NCBI GenBank assembly: GCA_947652115.1
Contig: OX393563.1
Location: 7,579,280-7,643,279, forward strand
DNA length: 64,000 nucleotides
Reading direction: 5' to 3'
Source: Blastomussa wellsi
Lineage: Eukaryota; Cnidaria; Anthozoa; Scleractinia; Plerogyridae
In this document: positions 1 to 11,175 of the stretch, piece by piece
How the letters are laid out: every line of letters begins with the position of its first letter
Position numbering within the stretch: position 1 is the first letter of the stretch
The notes under the pieces: generated by a model
Databases searched by the model: none
Told to the model about the DNA's origin: nothing
The model's input: the letters and a program-made list of their open reading frames with translations, nothing else
Program-made: the position numbers and the translations under genes

Positions 1-238
1 GGCATACCTTAAAGCAGAGTAGTTAAAAAGAAAAGTCACCTAGTAAGACAACGCATCAAATTCAAACCAGTAAACATGTTATTCCTTACATGCAAGAATC
101 AAGCCTTTGGAAAGTCTATTATTATGGACTTCTGGAACAAGTTAAATTAAATAGTGTTGTAAAATAACAGAGAGAATTCTCGTGTGCTCATTGGTTAAAA
201 ATAATGGTCGATGAGAGTGCACACCATGAAAATAGACC

Positions 239-390
239 AATTCCGATATATTAAAATTCTAACATGACGCCGAGGCTTGGGGGAATAAAACAAAAGAAAT
301 TATTTATTCATCCCTAAGCCTCGATGCAAAATCTTTTGTTTTATTCCCCTAAGCCTCGGCGACATGTTAGAATATTAATATATCGGAATT
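239..390. repeat. Inverted-repeat element (MITE-like), 152 bp
   Basis: The left arm starting AATTCCGATATATTAA and the right arm ending at 390 are reverse complements over about 58 bases with a few mismatches, around a short AT-rich loop. It lies in what is probably an intron upstream of the first visible EXD3 exon. No coding capacity. Confidence 0.85.
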
Positions 391-652
391 ACGAAAAAGG
401 GACTTATCGAAAAACAGCGTTCGAGTAGCTGTGAAATGCCAGCTGGAACATTTCACGTACAATCATCGGCTTCATGTGGAAAAATGCAATGTTATGAGCT
501 GTTACCTGCACGCGATTTCGCGCTGATTATCCATCTAATTCGCCCTCTAAATTTTGTGTGTTTTATCGAAACAGAAAAGAGGCAAGCATCTGCTGGAAAC
601 GTAAACGGGTATATGTATTGTACAATGTACTTCTTTTTGGTATTTTTTCTAG

Positions 653-3600
653 ACTGGCGATCATTCAACTCTCCACTCGGAATGAAGTGTTTATCTTGGA
701 CATGATAGCGCTGACGGACAACGTCAAGGACTCAGAAATGCAACAATTTGCAGAAAATTTCTTTGCTAATCCTCAAGTCCTTAAACTAGGTACATCACTT
801 GTATACATATTTTTGTTAATATTTCTTTTCTGCAGGAGAGTGTAGAATTTAAGCTCAAGTCTAGGAAAATGACTTTTACGATTAAGTTCGAAACGTTTGG
901 GTTGCGAAGGGGTGGTGATTTGTAAGTCTTCAGTCTTCGCCTGAACTGATCGACATACAGTGCGCCCCCACCCCACCCCCAAACTGCTAGCAGTTGTGAA
1001 ATGTTTGTTACTTAAGCAATAGACCACACTTTCTATGGGTTTATAGGGGTAATAACCCACACGGGATGTTTGGGAGAACATGAGAAAAGTTTGTAAATCA
1101 CTCGCCTGCGGCTCGTGATTTACAAACTTTTCTCGTGTTGTCCCAAACATCCCGCCTGGGTTATTACCCCTATAAACCCATAGAAAGTGTGGTCTATTGC
1201 TTTTATATAATAATTCAGAAGACGCGCGATTTTTCCATGGGTTTACCGGCACAATAAACCATAGCTGATTGACCAATCAGAGCGCCCGCATTGATTTTGT
1301 TATTATATAAATCATAATCAAAGGACTTGTAAGGAAATTTTTGATTACAAGTGAACGTTTCTCAGTATAATAAAGTGCAATCCCGCCCTACGATCATCTC
1401 GTTAAATAGCCACCTCGTTATTATGGCCACATTATTTTGCCCCGGAATAAAGCTCTGATACAACGAGATTTTTGTGTCCCGCTGGTGACCGCATTAACAG
1501 GGTTTCGGCTATAGATGTTAGAAGTCGCGGTAAATGTTTGCTTCATGGAGGATTTCAACACGTTTCTATCTGTGGCAGGTTACGGTGTTGATAGTGACTT
1601 TCGTAACTTGGTTTCCTCCTGTCCTCTGTACGAACACGCTGTGAAGCATTTGGCTCGGTTTGTTGACTTGTGTCCACTTAGTAAGCAGGTAAGCCAGGGT
1701 GAGAAGTGTCTTTGGGAGGGCATGTACTAAAATCAGAAACACCGGAACACCACAAAACACGGAACACCGGAACACCCCAGGAACACCCCGGAACACCACA
1801 AATATCATAAAATGCCAATAAATTTCTGGTGTTCCGGGGTGTTCCGGTGTTCCATGTTTTGCGGTGTTCCGGTGTTCCTGGTTCTAGTACATGCCTATGT
1901 ACTATGAATCAAGGAAGCGAAGTCCTTGTTTTGTTGTTCAGCCACTGAGTAGAACAGAGAAGCTAAATGCGGTTTTCTGTCGCAAAATCAAGGTACGCTG
2001 TCAACACAGCTTTAACTGTTAACCAATTACGACTCGAAGCAAAAACGTGCTATTGGCCTAAAACACAGGATAACGCGCGAAAGCCAAGTCACGATTAGTT
2101 TTTGCTCCTGATTGGGTGAGAAGATGGCATGTTTAATCTGATTGGGCAGAGCATGTTGCACGTGGTTAGACTGTAAAATGTGCCTCTCTTTTTCGCTCTG
2201 AAGTTGGCTCGTGGCATCGCTATCCTGAACAATTTGTCGAGTGAAATCTTCGGAGAGAACAAAACTATGGCGGCTGTACGATCAAACGTGATGCCTTGAG
2301 GGTTTCAGTGAAAAAACTGTCCAGAGTTTTGCACATGGGTTTGAAACACAACAATAAAAACACAAAACCAAAGCCAACAAGGTTTTCGTTTTTACTCCAA
2401 GCTTAGTCTGACATATCTTGCTACAACAGATTCTCAACATACCAAGTGTGCGAAAGAAGGTTGGTGCCCGTATGCGCAGTGTATCTGCTAGAGAGCGTGC
2501 TTGTATTGAGGTTGAGCGGGGCTTGAGTGAGCTGGTGTTCCTGTGTCTTGGACTCCCATTGGATAAAACCTATCAGATATCAGACTGGGAAAGGCGTCCA
2601 TTAAGTGAGGAGCAACTGGTATATGCAGGTACCTGTTTCTTTCAACTACTTAATAAAATATCCTTCTCGTGCCTAAAGCCTTCAGTCCTGTTGGTCAGTG
2701 ACAAGGAGCGCGAGAAATCCGGAGGGAAAGTACTTGGTTTCATTTTCAATGACGAATATCTTTGGCAAACTATTCGTATGAAAATGACTTTTATTTGCAT
2801 GAAAATGAACTTGCAGGCTGGACACATTTTCATATGAGTAGTTTCGTACTTAGACTCGTTTTGATACTGAGGCAAAAGAGAACTCGGAAATGACCTGTTG
2901 TCCTGTCCAAGAACAAAACTAGTGAACAACTAGGTCTCATGGTGAGGATGTTGCGGCAGCCTAATACACTGCCTCAAATATGCGTTAGTTAACCAAAACT
3001 GTGTTTATAAACACTCCATGGTTTCCCTCTGTTTAGCTTTGGATGCTTACTGCTTACTCGAAATCTATGACGTACTTAAACAATGGGTCGCGGAGTCGAG
3101 GCTACGGATCAACATGGAGCCCGCAGTCGTCCTTGGTTGGCTGCAACCAAAGAAAGAAAAACAGCGGTATGATGTGTTACTATGGTTACTTCCCTACGTA
3201 CAAAATCGCGAGTCAGACAGTGGAGTGGTCTTCAACGTGTGTTCATTGATTAAAAATGCTCATAAAAAACTACGTTTTGCAAGTGTACTAGTCTATTGAG
3301 ATGAAGATATAGACGGATTATGAATCTTACTAATGATTTTGCTGCTGTCTGAATGTTCCCAGGGATATCCGTACCCGACAGGGTTGCCCCATGTTCGAAT
3401 AATATTTGACGTTTGTGTATTTTGTTGCAGACGCAGCAGGCGTGGGCCACCAAAGCCAGGAACCCTTTCCAATGTACGTACGATGGACACGTGAAAACGC
3501 TTACCTCTTGCGGAAATCTATTTACAGCGCGACGCGCCTAACTGTGGCCACCAACAAACTTTTTTGACAAGTTACAATTAGCCAATCAGAGAGCACGAAT

Positions 3601-5889
3601 TTGTTTGAGCTGTCCCGCCTCCTAGGAATTTTCAAAGCTGTTCTCACGAAACCTGTCACGCTTTTAACAAGGAGGCGGGACAACTCAAACAAATTCGCGC
3701 TCTCTGATTGGCTAACTTGTCAAAAAAGTTTGTTGGGTGGTCACAGTTAGGCGCGTCGCGCTGTAAATAAGTCTACAAAAATATCCTTTGTGTGGTGTGA
3801 ACATGTGACATGAACGTTGTGTTACAGTGACTGCGTATGCATTGTGTATATTACTACAAGACTAGATATGAGTGTTCCTACGTGATAGTCCCTTTACCTT
3901 CGTCCCAAGGCACACAGTATCCTTTTCAAAAATCTCCACCAAAGAAATAGTCTCCTTCGCAGCCGTTATTAGGAGAGGAGCGTTGCGTGACGACCCTAAT
4001 AACGGCTGTAAAGTTGACTACCCAAGAAAGCGATTTAGAACATGTATGTTTTAGGTGAGAACCAGCGACTTCATATCGTATTAAAATCACAACCGTTTTA
4101 TGGTAATTGTGTTGTTAATAATAATGATGATGATGATGATGATGATTCTGATGATGATGATGAAATGACGATGAGGACAATTAGACTACGAGCAGTTCCT
4201 TTTGTTAGTCCGTTGAACATGAAGCCTCACCCACCCCACCCTGAACCCATATTTCTGTCCTTAAGCCACAAGTCATTGAGAAACATGGGGCTAGGGGCGG
4301 GGTGGGTGGTGGTTTTCCCAGGATGATTGATCCAAAAAGAGCGCTAGTGAAATATCGAGAGAAGCTAGACGCTGTGATTTTACATCCACGCTCGAGGGAC
4401 TAGCTGATAGTGAATACCAATTTTTGTTGTGATTCAAGTTCCTTGACGCATGCTCATCCTCTAAACCTTTCTTCCTTCAACAGGACATTCTTCCTCCAGC
4501 GAAGAAAAGAAAAGCCATTCCTCCTCAATCACTTAGAATCGTTGTCGATACAATGTTCCAGGGCCTGGGCCAGCATTTGAGATGCTGCGGGGTGGACGTG
4601 TTTATTTTGGATAACAATGGCGACCACGCCAGAGCAGTGGAGGTAAAAACATTCACTTTAGTGATCAGTATGTTTCTTCTCCTCATGTTACCAATACGAT
4701 ATTATGCCAGATAGATCGGGAGAATTAAGGACGTGATCACCGGGATGGCGATGGGCCTTTCCACCAACGTACTTGAAGAGATCGGTTGCGTGGTCTGGAG
4801 TTCTAACTCCATTCTTTTATAAATTTGATCTTTCACCAGATCGCCAAAACCGAGAAGAGAATCATCGTGACGACTGGTTTACCATACGAGCAGGTAAAAT
4901 AGAGCATGCTATCTCGGGACTGTCACTCATGTCAGTTTGTATACGCGAATCATCAATGTTTCTCTCGTGAAGGATGGCTTCGGCTCGCAAAAACTCGGAA
5001 AAAACCCCAGATGATTCAACCTTTTGCCATGATTGCCATAATAAAATAATCCCCTGTGCGTGATACTCTTTTGGTAAAACGTAACCCGAGTTTTTTCGGA
5101 AAAAGAGGATTATCCCTTTTTAGCTGTACTGATTCCATGTTGGAGTTGATATTACCGGTTTTTTTTTCAGTTGCGTTCCCAGGTGCCCGAAGGAATGTGC
5201 ATTTGCCTTCCAAGCGGAAAGATGATAAGACAACAAGTGTCAGCTTTGATGAAATATTTCAACGTGCAAGTCAGAAAACAAGATATCTTCAGTCGCTGCC
5301 AGGTAATACTCTCATTGTGGCTTGAAATTCTTAGGTTTGGCTGAATGACTCACTGGCGACTCTTTGTAAGTGCAACTTTGAGAAGTTTTAAGATATGCGG
5401 AGGTATTTCCAGGATGTGTTCAATGCAATTTAATCATTTGCAACTATTTGTTTGCCATTTTCAGGTATATTTAATATCCTCCTTACTTTTCGTAGGGCTT
5501 ATAGTAATACTCGTGAGGCCCAACTGAAAACCGCCTTGGCAGTACGAGCCCTTGTCTAAGAAAAAGTTCTCATCTGTAATTTGCTTTAGGTGTGCAATGG
5601 AAAGGACTTCGTACATCTTCACCAGGATTACATGAGGATGGCTATGGGCATCTTTCATGGTCGTTTCCGGACCCCTTTACCTGGTTACGAGCCGAAGGAC
5701 TGCCCAATAAACCTTGCGAACCTGACGTTACCTAATGGAGTGCCTCTAAAGCTTGGGCCTTTGCCTGAAGAAGTGGTTGGCAGCGTTGATATGTTCTTTT
5801 GTTGTTCGAATTGTGGTAAAGTGTTTTGGGAAGGAGGACATCACAAAAGAATTGCTACGCAGTTTTCGTATATTCTGGACAGTTCCTAG
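653..5889 (+). CDS. EXD3: Exonuclease Mut-7 homologue (EXD3-like), C-terminal nine exons, 5' partial
   Basis: Nine exons join in consistent phase: 653-789, 1579-1688, 2430-2628, 3037-3166, 3431-3473, 4484-4642, 4840-4893, 5171-5302 and 5590-5889 (stop TAG), each with AG/GT borders, giving about 421 codons. The first four encode the end of a DEDD-type 3'-5' exonuclease domain: EVFILDMIAL, then YGVDSDFRNL, then EQLVYA joined across an intron to ALDAYCLLEIY, which fits the third exonuclease motif. Exons from 4484 onward encode a Mut7-C RNase-like (PIN-fold) region beginning LRIVVDTMFQGLGQHLRCCG, and the last exon ends in a zinc-ribbon-like CCSNCGKVFWEGGHHKR. The family (C. elegans mut-7, animal EXD3) acts in small-RNA pathways and RNA 3'-end trimming; that role is by homology only. 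The first exon starts mid-domain with phase 2, so exons carrying motif I lie upstream. The 43-nt exon at 3431 rests on phase and splice sites alone. Confidence 0.86.
1016..1315. repeat. Palindromic repeat, family copy 1
   Basis: Positions 1016-1200 form a near-perfect palindrome starting GCAATAGACCACAC and ending in its complement. The unpaired tail 1201-1315 (containing CAATAAACCATAGCTGATTG) is shared with a second copy near 28247-28450, so the unit is longer than the hairpin. It sits in the EXD3 intron between the exons at 653 and 1579. Confidence 0.85.
1719..1895. repeat. Inverted repeat built of GGAACACC words
   Basis: The arms begin GGCATGTACTAAAA and end with the complementary TAGTACATGCC. 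Between them the left arm carries repeated GGAACACC units and the right arm the complementary GGTGTTCC units. A related shorter copy is at 35717-35812. It lies about 30 bp downstream of an EXD3 donor site (1689). Confidence 0.85.
3519..3770. repeat. Inverted-repeat element, about 250 bp
   Basis: The arms TTTACAGCGCGACGCGCCTA (left) and its near complement (right) extend inward about 100 bases, including GGAGGCGGGACA. It lies in the EXD3 intron between 3473 and 4484. Confidence 0.85.
4117..4166. repeat. (GAT)n microsatellite
   Basis: About 50 bases of imperfect ATG/GAT triplets inside an EXD3 intron. The open frame through it (poly-Asp) is treated as chance. Confidence 0.85.
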
Positions 5890-6820
5890 CAACAAGAAAC
5901 ATGATTATAAATTGCATCCGTTCTGACTTCATCAGCAGCCGGGCTAGCAAGTAAAATGGTACGTAACTATAAAAAGTCATCTATGGACCAGTGAATTTCG
6001 CTGGACAAGATTCGTGACTGCATAAAATATTTTCGTTTGTGTTCTTTTTCTCCAGTTTCGGAGATTGCTTATATGCTCGAATTGAAATTTGCTTCAGTTT
6101 TGTTGCTAGTGCTGTTAACACAGGTTCACCGTTTCTTATGATGTTAACATAACACGGTGGGAAACATATTCCGAAACTTTTCAGTCGTAAGACGAACAAT
6201 AAAAGAATCGTATTCAATCAATACTCTTTTTATTTGTCTTCACTATGCTACAAGAAACACCAACACCTCACCCAGCCATAAGCTAATTTATGCCTGCGAT
6301 GTTTTACAAACGTTACTTGGACAGCTAACTGATGTTGCTCTCACTCTTCAATAAAACATTTCAGTCAACAACCTTCAACGCGTCTGATGAAGGTCGACAA
6401 AAGCCATCGAAAATTTAGTTACGAACAAATAGGTCGGCTTAAAAAACCTTTCTAAAATCTTTCAACTAATTTTATTCCTACTTTTTCATATAAAACCGTT
6501 GCCTATAATGTCAATTCTGAGAAGATACTTTCAAGATAATAAAGGAAATATTATGTCTGTATCATATAGGTATAGAATAATTTCAGAGGTGATCTGGCAT
6601 TCTCACTGGTCGACAAAACTGGACTTATGACGCTGTAATCACCCGCGAGGTGTTTTTACAATAACTGCAGAGATCTTGCGCGCCCATTGGCAAATTTCAT
6701 TGTCAGTAAGCGAACAGGCATTGGTGGATGACGCCCTCGCGCGCGCTTTTGCTGATGTAAATGGCGAAACGCTGCCCGCCATTTACATCGGCCAAATCGT
6801 ACCGCGCGCTATTTGATAAC
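5890..6820. other. Intergenic gap between EXD3 and the gypsy element
   Basis: No gene seen. The sequence is AT-rich and likely includes the EXD3 3' UTR. Near 6756-6790 there is a small hairpin (GATGTAAATGGCG against CGCCATTTACATC-like sequence). The gypsy target site ATAAC is at 6816-6820. Confidence 0.6.
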
Positions 6821-6995
6821 TGTTGTAAGTAGTGTTATAGAAAACTTAGTAAACGCAACCAAATGTCAACTCAACGAACAAGTCAGGCAAGTCCGCCATG
6901 TTTATGCACACCGCCCGATCCGCCACGGGGCGGCCTCATAAAATGTCAGGGGCCCCAAACCGTAGGGGGGTCCCCACAGGTTCAATATTACAACA
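6821..6995 (-). repeat. 3' LTR of gypsy-1
   Basis: A 175-bp terminal repeat, TGTTG...CAACA, identical by eye to 11176-11350. The copy lies downstream of the minus-strand coding region. Confidence 0.95.
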
Positions 6996-7010
6996 TCTCC
7001 CCTCTAACAG
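6996..7010 (-). promoter_or_regulatory. Polypurine tract of gypsy-1
   Basis: The minus strand reads AGAGGGGAGA immediately before the 3' LTR, as expected for the plus-strand primer. It lies just downstream of the pol stop. Confidence 0.6.
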
Positions 7011-10000
7011 TTTTCAATGAGCCGTTGTGGCTTCTTGACTTGTCGCCCAGATCTGGTTGTCATAGGTGAGTGTTCTGGATTTCCTGCCGGCTGGTCCGCT
7101 AGTTCCATTTGTCCTGGTGCTTGTTTCTCAGTTGTACATAATGATGGACTCATGGGAGCATCAGCACATGGAGACCTTCTAGGAGAATCATGCGGCTGTC
7201 GACTCATCGCGTGCAGCTGTGGACTCATTGGATGATCATTTGGGACTGAAATTATCTGCCTTCTGTTTCTTCTATAGATACGCCCTTGTTCATCTTGCAG
7301 TAGGTATGATCGCGGTAATACTTCAGCTTTCCGCCATTCTCTATCCCTATTTGGGCGAATCCGCACTTTGTCTCCAGCTTCCAGTGGGGGCAAATCTCTA
7401 CTTTGCTTGTCATAGTTCTTCTTAGAAACAAACTGTCTTAGCTTGAGTGCTTTTACAACACGATCAGGGTCCACTGCCTGTGGTAGAAGGAGACGTCGAT
7501 GAGTTGGTATCATTGTGCGTGTGCGTCGACTCATCAGCAGTTGTACAGGTGACACGCCAATATCTTCAAATGGTGTATTGCGGTACTTCAACAGCCCTTC
7601 AAACGGGTCTTTGTGGTCTGCTGCGGCCTTCTTTAAAATGCGCTTGGCAGTCTGTACAGCTCTTTCTGCTGCACCATTTGACTGGGGGTATTCTGGAGAG
7701 CTTGTTGTGTGACGAAAACCCCACTCTTCAGAAAACTGCTTAAATTCATGAGTGCTGTCAAATAGATTTCTGGTATTGCTGTATTGTGACCCATTGTCAC
7801 TCACAACTTCGTCGGGGATTCCAAACCTTGCAAATATTTTCTTCAAGTTGTTGATGACACAAATGGCAGTGTTCTGGCCAAGCAATTCTATTTCAAAGTA
7901 CTTTGAATAGAAATCAGTCACTAATAGGTATGTTTGACCCGCATATTCAAACAAGTCAGTTCCCACCACTTGCCACGGCAGTCCTGGAATTTCATGTGGA
8001 TGCAATGACTCTCTCTGCTGCCGGTTTCGGAAGGCATTACAAATTGAACAGGAGCTGACTCTGTCTTTAATCTGGGCTGTCATTGAAGGCCAAAAGACAT
8101 AATCTCTGGCAAAGCTAAGGCTCTTGCTTTCCCCCAAATGTGCTCCATGGATCTCATCTAGCACCTCTGCCCTCAGTGGTCTTGGGACAACTATTCGATC
8201 TGATTTAAACAGAAGCCCATCCTCGACACTCAACTCTTCCTTAAAGCTCCAATACTCTCTGGCAAGCTGATCAACCTGTTCTTTTTCAGATGGCCACCCT
8301 TTTAGGACATACTCCATCACCACTCTTGAAGTCTCGTCAGTGCTTGAAGTCTCCTTAAATCTCTTCAGTGTGTTACTTTCAAATCCAAGCTCCTCCACCA
8401 GATTGATACCAATCACATCTTCCGGCTCTGTGGTTGGCTCACTGTCACTAAGTGGAGCCCTGCTCAGACAGTCAGATATGAACTGTTGCTTTCCAGGTAC
8501 ATACCGTACATCAAGATCATACTTAGTCAGTTTCAATAGCATCCTTTGCAATCTGGGAGGGGCATCATTTAAAGGCTTTCGGAAGATTGACTCCAGCGGT
8601 TTGTGATCTGTTTCTACTATCACTCTGCGCCCATACACGTACGTGTGAAATTTTTGTGTCCCCCAGACAATTGCCAGCATCTCTCTCTCAATGTTCGCAT
8701 AATTCCTCTCGCAGCTCGTTAGTGTCTTTGATCCAAAGGCAACTGGTTTGCCCTCCTGCAGAATCACTGCACCAAGGCCCTTGCTACTTGCATCTACATT
8801 TAGCACTGTTTCCTTGGTGTTGTCAAAGTAAGTGAGTGCAGGTGCGCTTGTGATGACAGACTTCAGTTTGTCAAAGGCCTCTTGTTGTGGTTTCTCCCAA
8901 ACAAATGCTGCATCTTTCTGGGTAAGCTGTGAAATGGGTTCTTGTATGTCAGCCTTGTGTTCAATAAACTTGTCAAGATAATTGACAGTTCCTAGGATGC
9001 GAAGGACACCTTCTTTGTCTACTGGGGGTGGCATTTCATTAATGGCTCTGATTTTCTCAGGATCCGGTTTCAAACCTTCGGATGAGAACAGGTGCCCAAC
9101 ATAGCTCACTTCTGGAACTCTGAGTTTCACTTTCTTGGGGTTAAACTTCAATCCAACTTCTCTGCTCTTGTCCAGTACTCTTCTCAACTTCTCATCAACT
9201 TCAATTTGGTCTTTACCATGAACCAGGAAATCATCTACTATAATTTCAACTGGAACCCCTTCAAAGAGCTTGTCCATCTCCCTCTGGTAGAGTTCCGGGG
9301 CTGGTGAGATACCAAAAGGGAGTCTTGTAAATCGATAGCGCCCCCAAGGGGTGTTGAAAGTTAACAGCTTGGAACTCTCTTCGTCTACAGGAAGCTGCCA
9401 GTATCCACTGCATGCATCAAGTGAAGTAAAACTCTTTGCGCCTGAGAGTCGGTTTGCAACTTCTTCTACAGTAAGCATAGGATAGTGAGGTCGTTTCAAT
9501 GCTTTGTTCAGATCTCTTGGGTCAATACAAATGCGAACATCATCCTTTGACGGTGGAGTGTCCTTTCTTTTGTCGTTCACTTTCCTTTTGTCAATAACTA
9601 GCATTGATGAGACCCAAGGTGTAGGCTCATCCTCTTTCACAATAATTCCATCTTCCTCCATCTCCTTCATTTTTTTTCGTGCAGGCTCTAACATAGCAAC
9701 TGGAATTTTCCTGGGAGGGTGTACAACTGGTGGCACTGAAGGATCAACTTCCAGATGTACTTTGTTTGGAAGTTTACCAGGCTTATCACTGAAACAATCT
9801 TGGTACTCACATAGAACTGAATCGTTCTGGAAAATGCTCTGGTCCCCAGATGCTCTCTGTGTTCCTGGTGTGGCTTGACTGGCCTTCGGGGTATCAATCA
9901 GTTGGAGATTCATAAACTTAAGGATTTCTAAATCCAAGCAGGCATCACAACCCATTAAGGGTGTAAAGTTTCCATCGACCACAAGATACAGCAAATCCAT

Positions 10001-11098
10001 TCGACGATTCTTGTATTGAGTTGGAAGGCGTACACAGCCCTTAGGGTGAATAGGCTTAGTTGCAAGCCACCCTTTCAAAGGTTGCTGAATCTGTTGGAGG
10101 GGTTTTTTGGTAAGTTTCTCATACAGATGATAAGGAATGACTGTAGCCTCTGCACCTGTATCTGCTTTGATTTCAACTTCTTGCCCTGCAATCTGAATAG
10201 TGACCATGCTCTTTCTGGATTTCCTGGCATCTGAAACACTTCCAAGTTCAATCGATCGAAAATAAGTGTGAACTTCCTGGTCTGAGCTCTGAGGGTCTTC
10301 GTTAGGTGGACTTCCTTTTTGGACTACATCAACTTGCGAGCCCCCTTTTGCATTTGCTGAGCACATCTGGGCAAAATGACCTTCTTTCTTACACTTAAGA
10401 CATTGTTTTCCAAATGCTGGGCAACGGGATGGACGAGTAAATGGGTGCTTGTAACCACAAAACTTACAGGAACGAGGGGTTTTCTTGTCCTGTCCCTTTG
10501 ACTTATCAACAGGCTGAATTCCTATTGAACGGTCTGTTCCAGCACCTGCTGGTGTGCTAAACTTGTACTTTTGCAATTCTGCTGCCTCAAAGGTTCGGCA
10601 GTAATCATGAGCTTTCTGAAGGGTCAGGTCAGGTTTCTTTAGCAGTTCTCCTCTCAGCTCATCTGATAGTACACCTCCCACAATTCGATCCCTTACTAGC
10701 GAATCTCGCAGATCGCCAAAATCACACGTTAACGACAAACGTTTCAGTTCGCTGACAAAATTATCAATCCTCTCCCCCTCTTTCTGGTTACGCTGATTAA
10801 ACACTAACCTCTCATAGATCACATTCCTTGCTCCCTCGCAGAGCTCCTTAAATTTCTTGCACACATCTGCATAGCGTTCCTTACTTTCTCCCTCGTTGTA
10901 AACAAAATGACTGTATTCCTCAATTGCTTCGGGTCCAGCACAGTGAAGTAACAAGTTTACTTTCAATTTATCCGCTTTGTCATCCTTGCCTTTCGCCACA
11001 AGATAAATTTCGAACTGCATTAAAAACTTTCTCCAGTTGTCGGCTGCATTAGCATCGATTACTAAGGGACCAGGAGCTCTCGAATCTCGCTCAGCCAT
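7004..11098 (-). CDS. Gag-Pol polyprotein of gypsy-1
   Basis: A single open frame of 1364 aa starts MAERDSRAPG. Gag-like residues 1-200 are followed by a CCHC zinc knuckle (C233, C236, H241, C246), an aspartic protease (ADTGAEATVIP near 312-322), reverse transcriptase (LPFGISPAPELYQ; catalytic IVDDFLVHG near 619-627), RNase H (NVDASSKGLGAVILQEG) and integrase with an HHCC zinc motif, SDNGSQY and SNGAAERA. The C-terminus is a basic tail. Gag and pol are in one frame, so no frameshift is needed. The usual Y-x-D-D box reads I-V-D-D. The ATG at 11098 follows the primer binding site by a short leader. No stops or frameshifts were seen. Confidence 0.95.
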   Translation of the reverse strand: MAERDSRAPGPLVIDANAADNWRKFLMQFEIYLVAKGKDDKADKLKVNLLLHCAGPEAIEEYSHFVYNEGESKERYADVCKKFKELCEGARNVIYERLVFNQRNQKEGERIDNFVSELKRLSLTCDFGDLRDSLVRDRIVGGVLSDELRGELLKKPDLTLQKAHDYCRTFEAAELQKYKFSTPAGAGTDRSIGIQPVDKSKGQDKKTPRSCKFCGYKHPFTRPSRCPAFGKQCLKCKKEGHFAQMCSANAKGGSQVDVVQKGSPPNEDPQSSDQEVHTYFRSIELGSVSDARKSRKSMVTIQIAGQEVEIKADTGAEATVIPYHLYEKLTKKPLQQIQQPLKGWLATKPIHPKGCVRLPTQYKNRRMDLLYLVVDGNFTPLMGCDACLDLEILKFMNLQLIDTPKASQATPGTQRASGDQSIFQNDSVLCEYQDCFSDKPGKLPNKVHLEVDPSVPPVVHPPRKIPVAMLEPARKKMKEMEEDGIIVKEDEPTPWVSSMLVIDKRKVNDKRKDTPPSKDDVRICIDPRDLNKALKRPHYPMLTVEEVANRLSGAKSFTSLDACSGYWQLPVDEESSKLLTFNTPWGRYRFTRLPFGISPAPELYQREMDKLFEGVPVEIIVDDFLVHGKDQIEVDEKLRRVLDKSREVGLKFNPKKVKLRVPEVSYVGHLFSSEGLKPDPEKIRAINEMPPPVDKEGVLRILGTVNYLDKFIEHKADIQEPISQLTQKDAAFVWEKPQQEAFDKLKSVITSAPALTYFDNTKETVLNVDASSKGLGAVILQEGKPVAFGSKTLTSCERNYANIEREMLAIVWGTQKFHTYVYGRRVIVETDHKPLESIFRKPLNDAPPRLQRMLLKLTKYDLDVRYVPGKQQFISDCLSRAPLSDSEPTTEPEDVIGINLVEELGFESNTLKRFKETSSTDETSRVVMEYVLKGWPSEKEQVDQLAREYWSFKEELSVEDGLLFKSDRIVVPRPLRAEVLDEIHGAHLGESKSLSFARDYVFWPSMTAQIKDRVSSCSICNAFRNRQQRESLHPHEIPGLPWQVVGTDLFEYAGQTYLLVTDFYSKYFEIELLGQNTAICVINNLKKIFARFGIPDEVVSDNGSQYSNTRNLFDSTHEFKQFSEEWGFRHTTSSPEYPQSNGAAERAVQTAKRILKKAAADHKDPFEGLLKYRNTPFEDIGVSPVQLLMSRRTRTMIPTHRRLLLPQAVDPDRVVKALKLRQFVSKKNYDKQSRDLPPLEAGDKVRIRPNRDREWRKAEVLPRSYLLQDEQGRIYRRNRRQIISVPNDHPMSPQLHAMSRQPHDSPRRSPCADAPMSPSLCTTEKQAPGQMELADQPAGNPEHSPMTTRSGRQVKKPQRLIENC

Positions 11099-11155
11099 CG
11101 CGGTTTGTCACTCAGCCAAGTTTTCTTTTCGATAAACTCCTTGCTTCAGTATTAA

Positions 11156-11175
11156 GGTTCAAACTTCTGACACCA
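11156..11175 (-). promoter_or_regulatory. Primer binding site of gypsy-1
   Basis: Directly beside the 5' LTR, the minus strand reads TGGTGTCAGAAGTTTGAACC. The first 13 bases match the complement of an animal tRNA-Leu (CAG) 3' end including CCA. That assignment is from memory of tRNA-Leu sequences. Confidence 0.7.

Noticed and set aside
773..1276. 167-aa minus-strand frame
   Set aside because: It runs through the palindromic repeat and opposite the EXD3 exon, with no recognisable protein.
4042..4326. 94-aa frame with an Asp run
   Set aside because: The Asp run comes from the (GAT)n microsatellite in an EXD3 intron.
9504..9878. 124-aa plus-strand frame
   Set aside because: Antisense shadow of the gypsy-1 pol frame.
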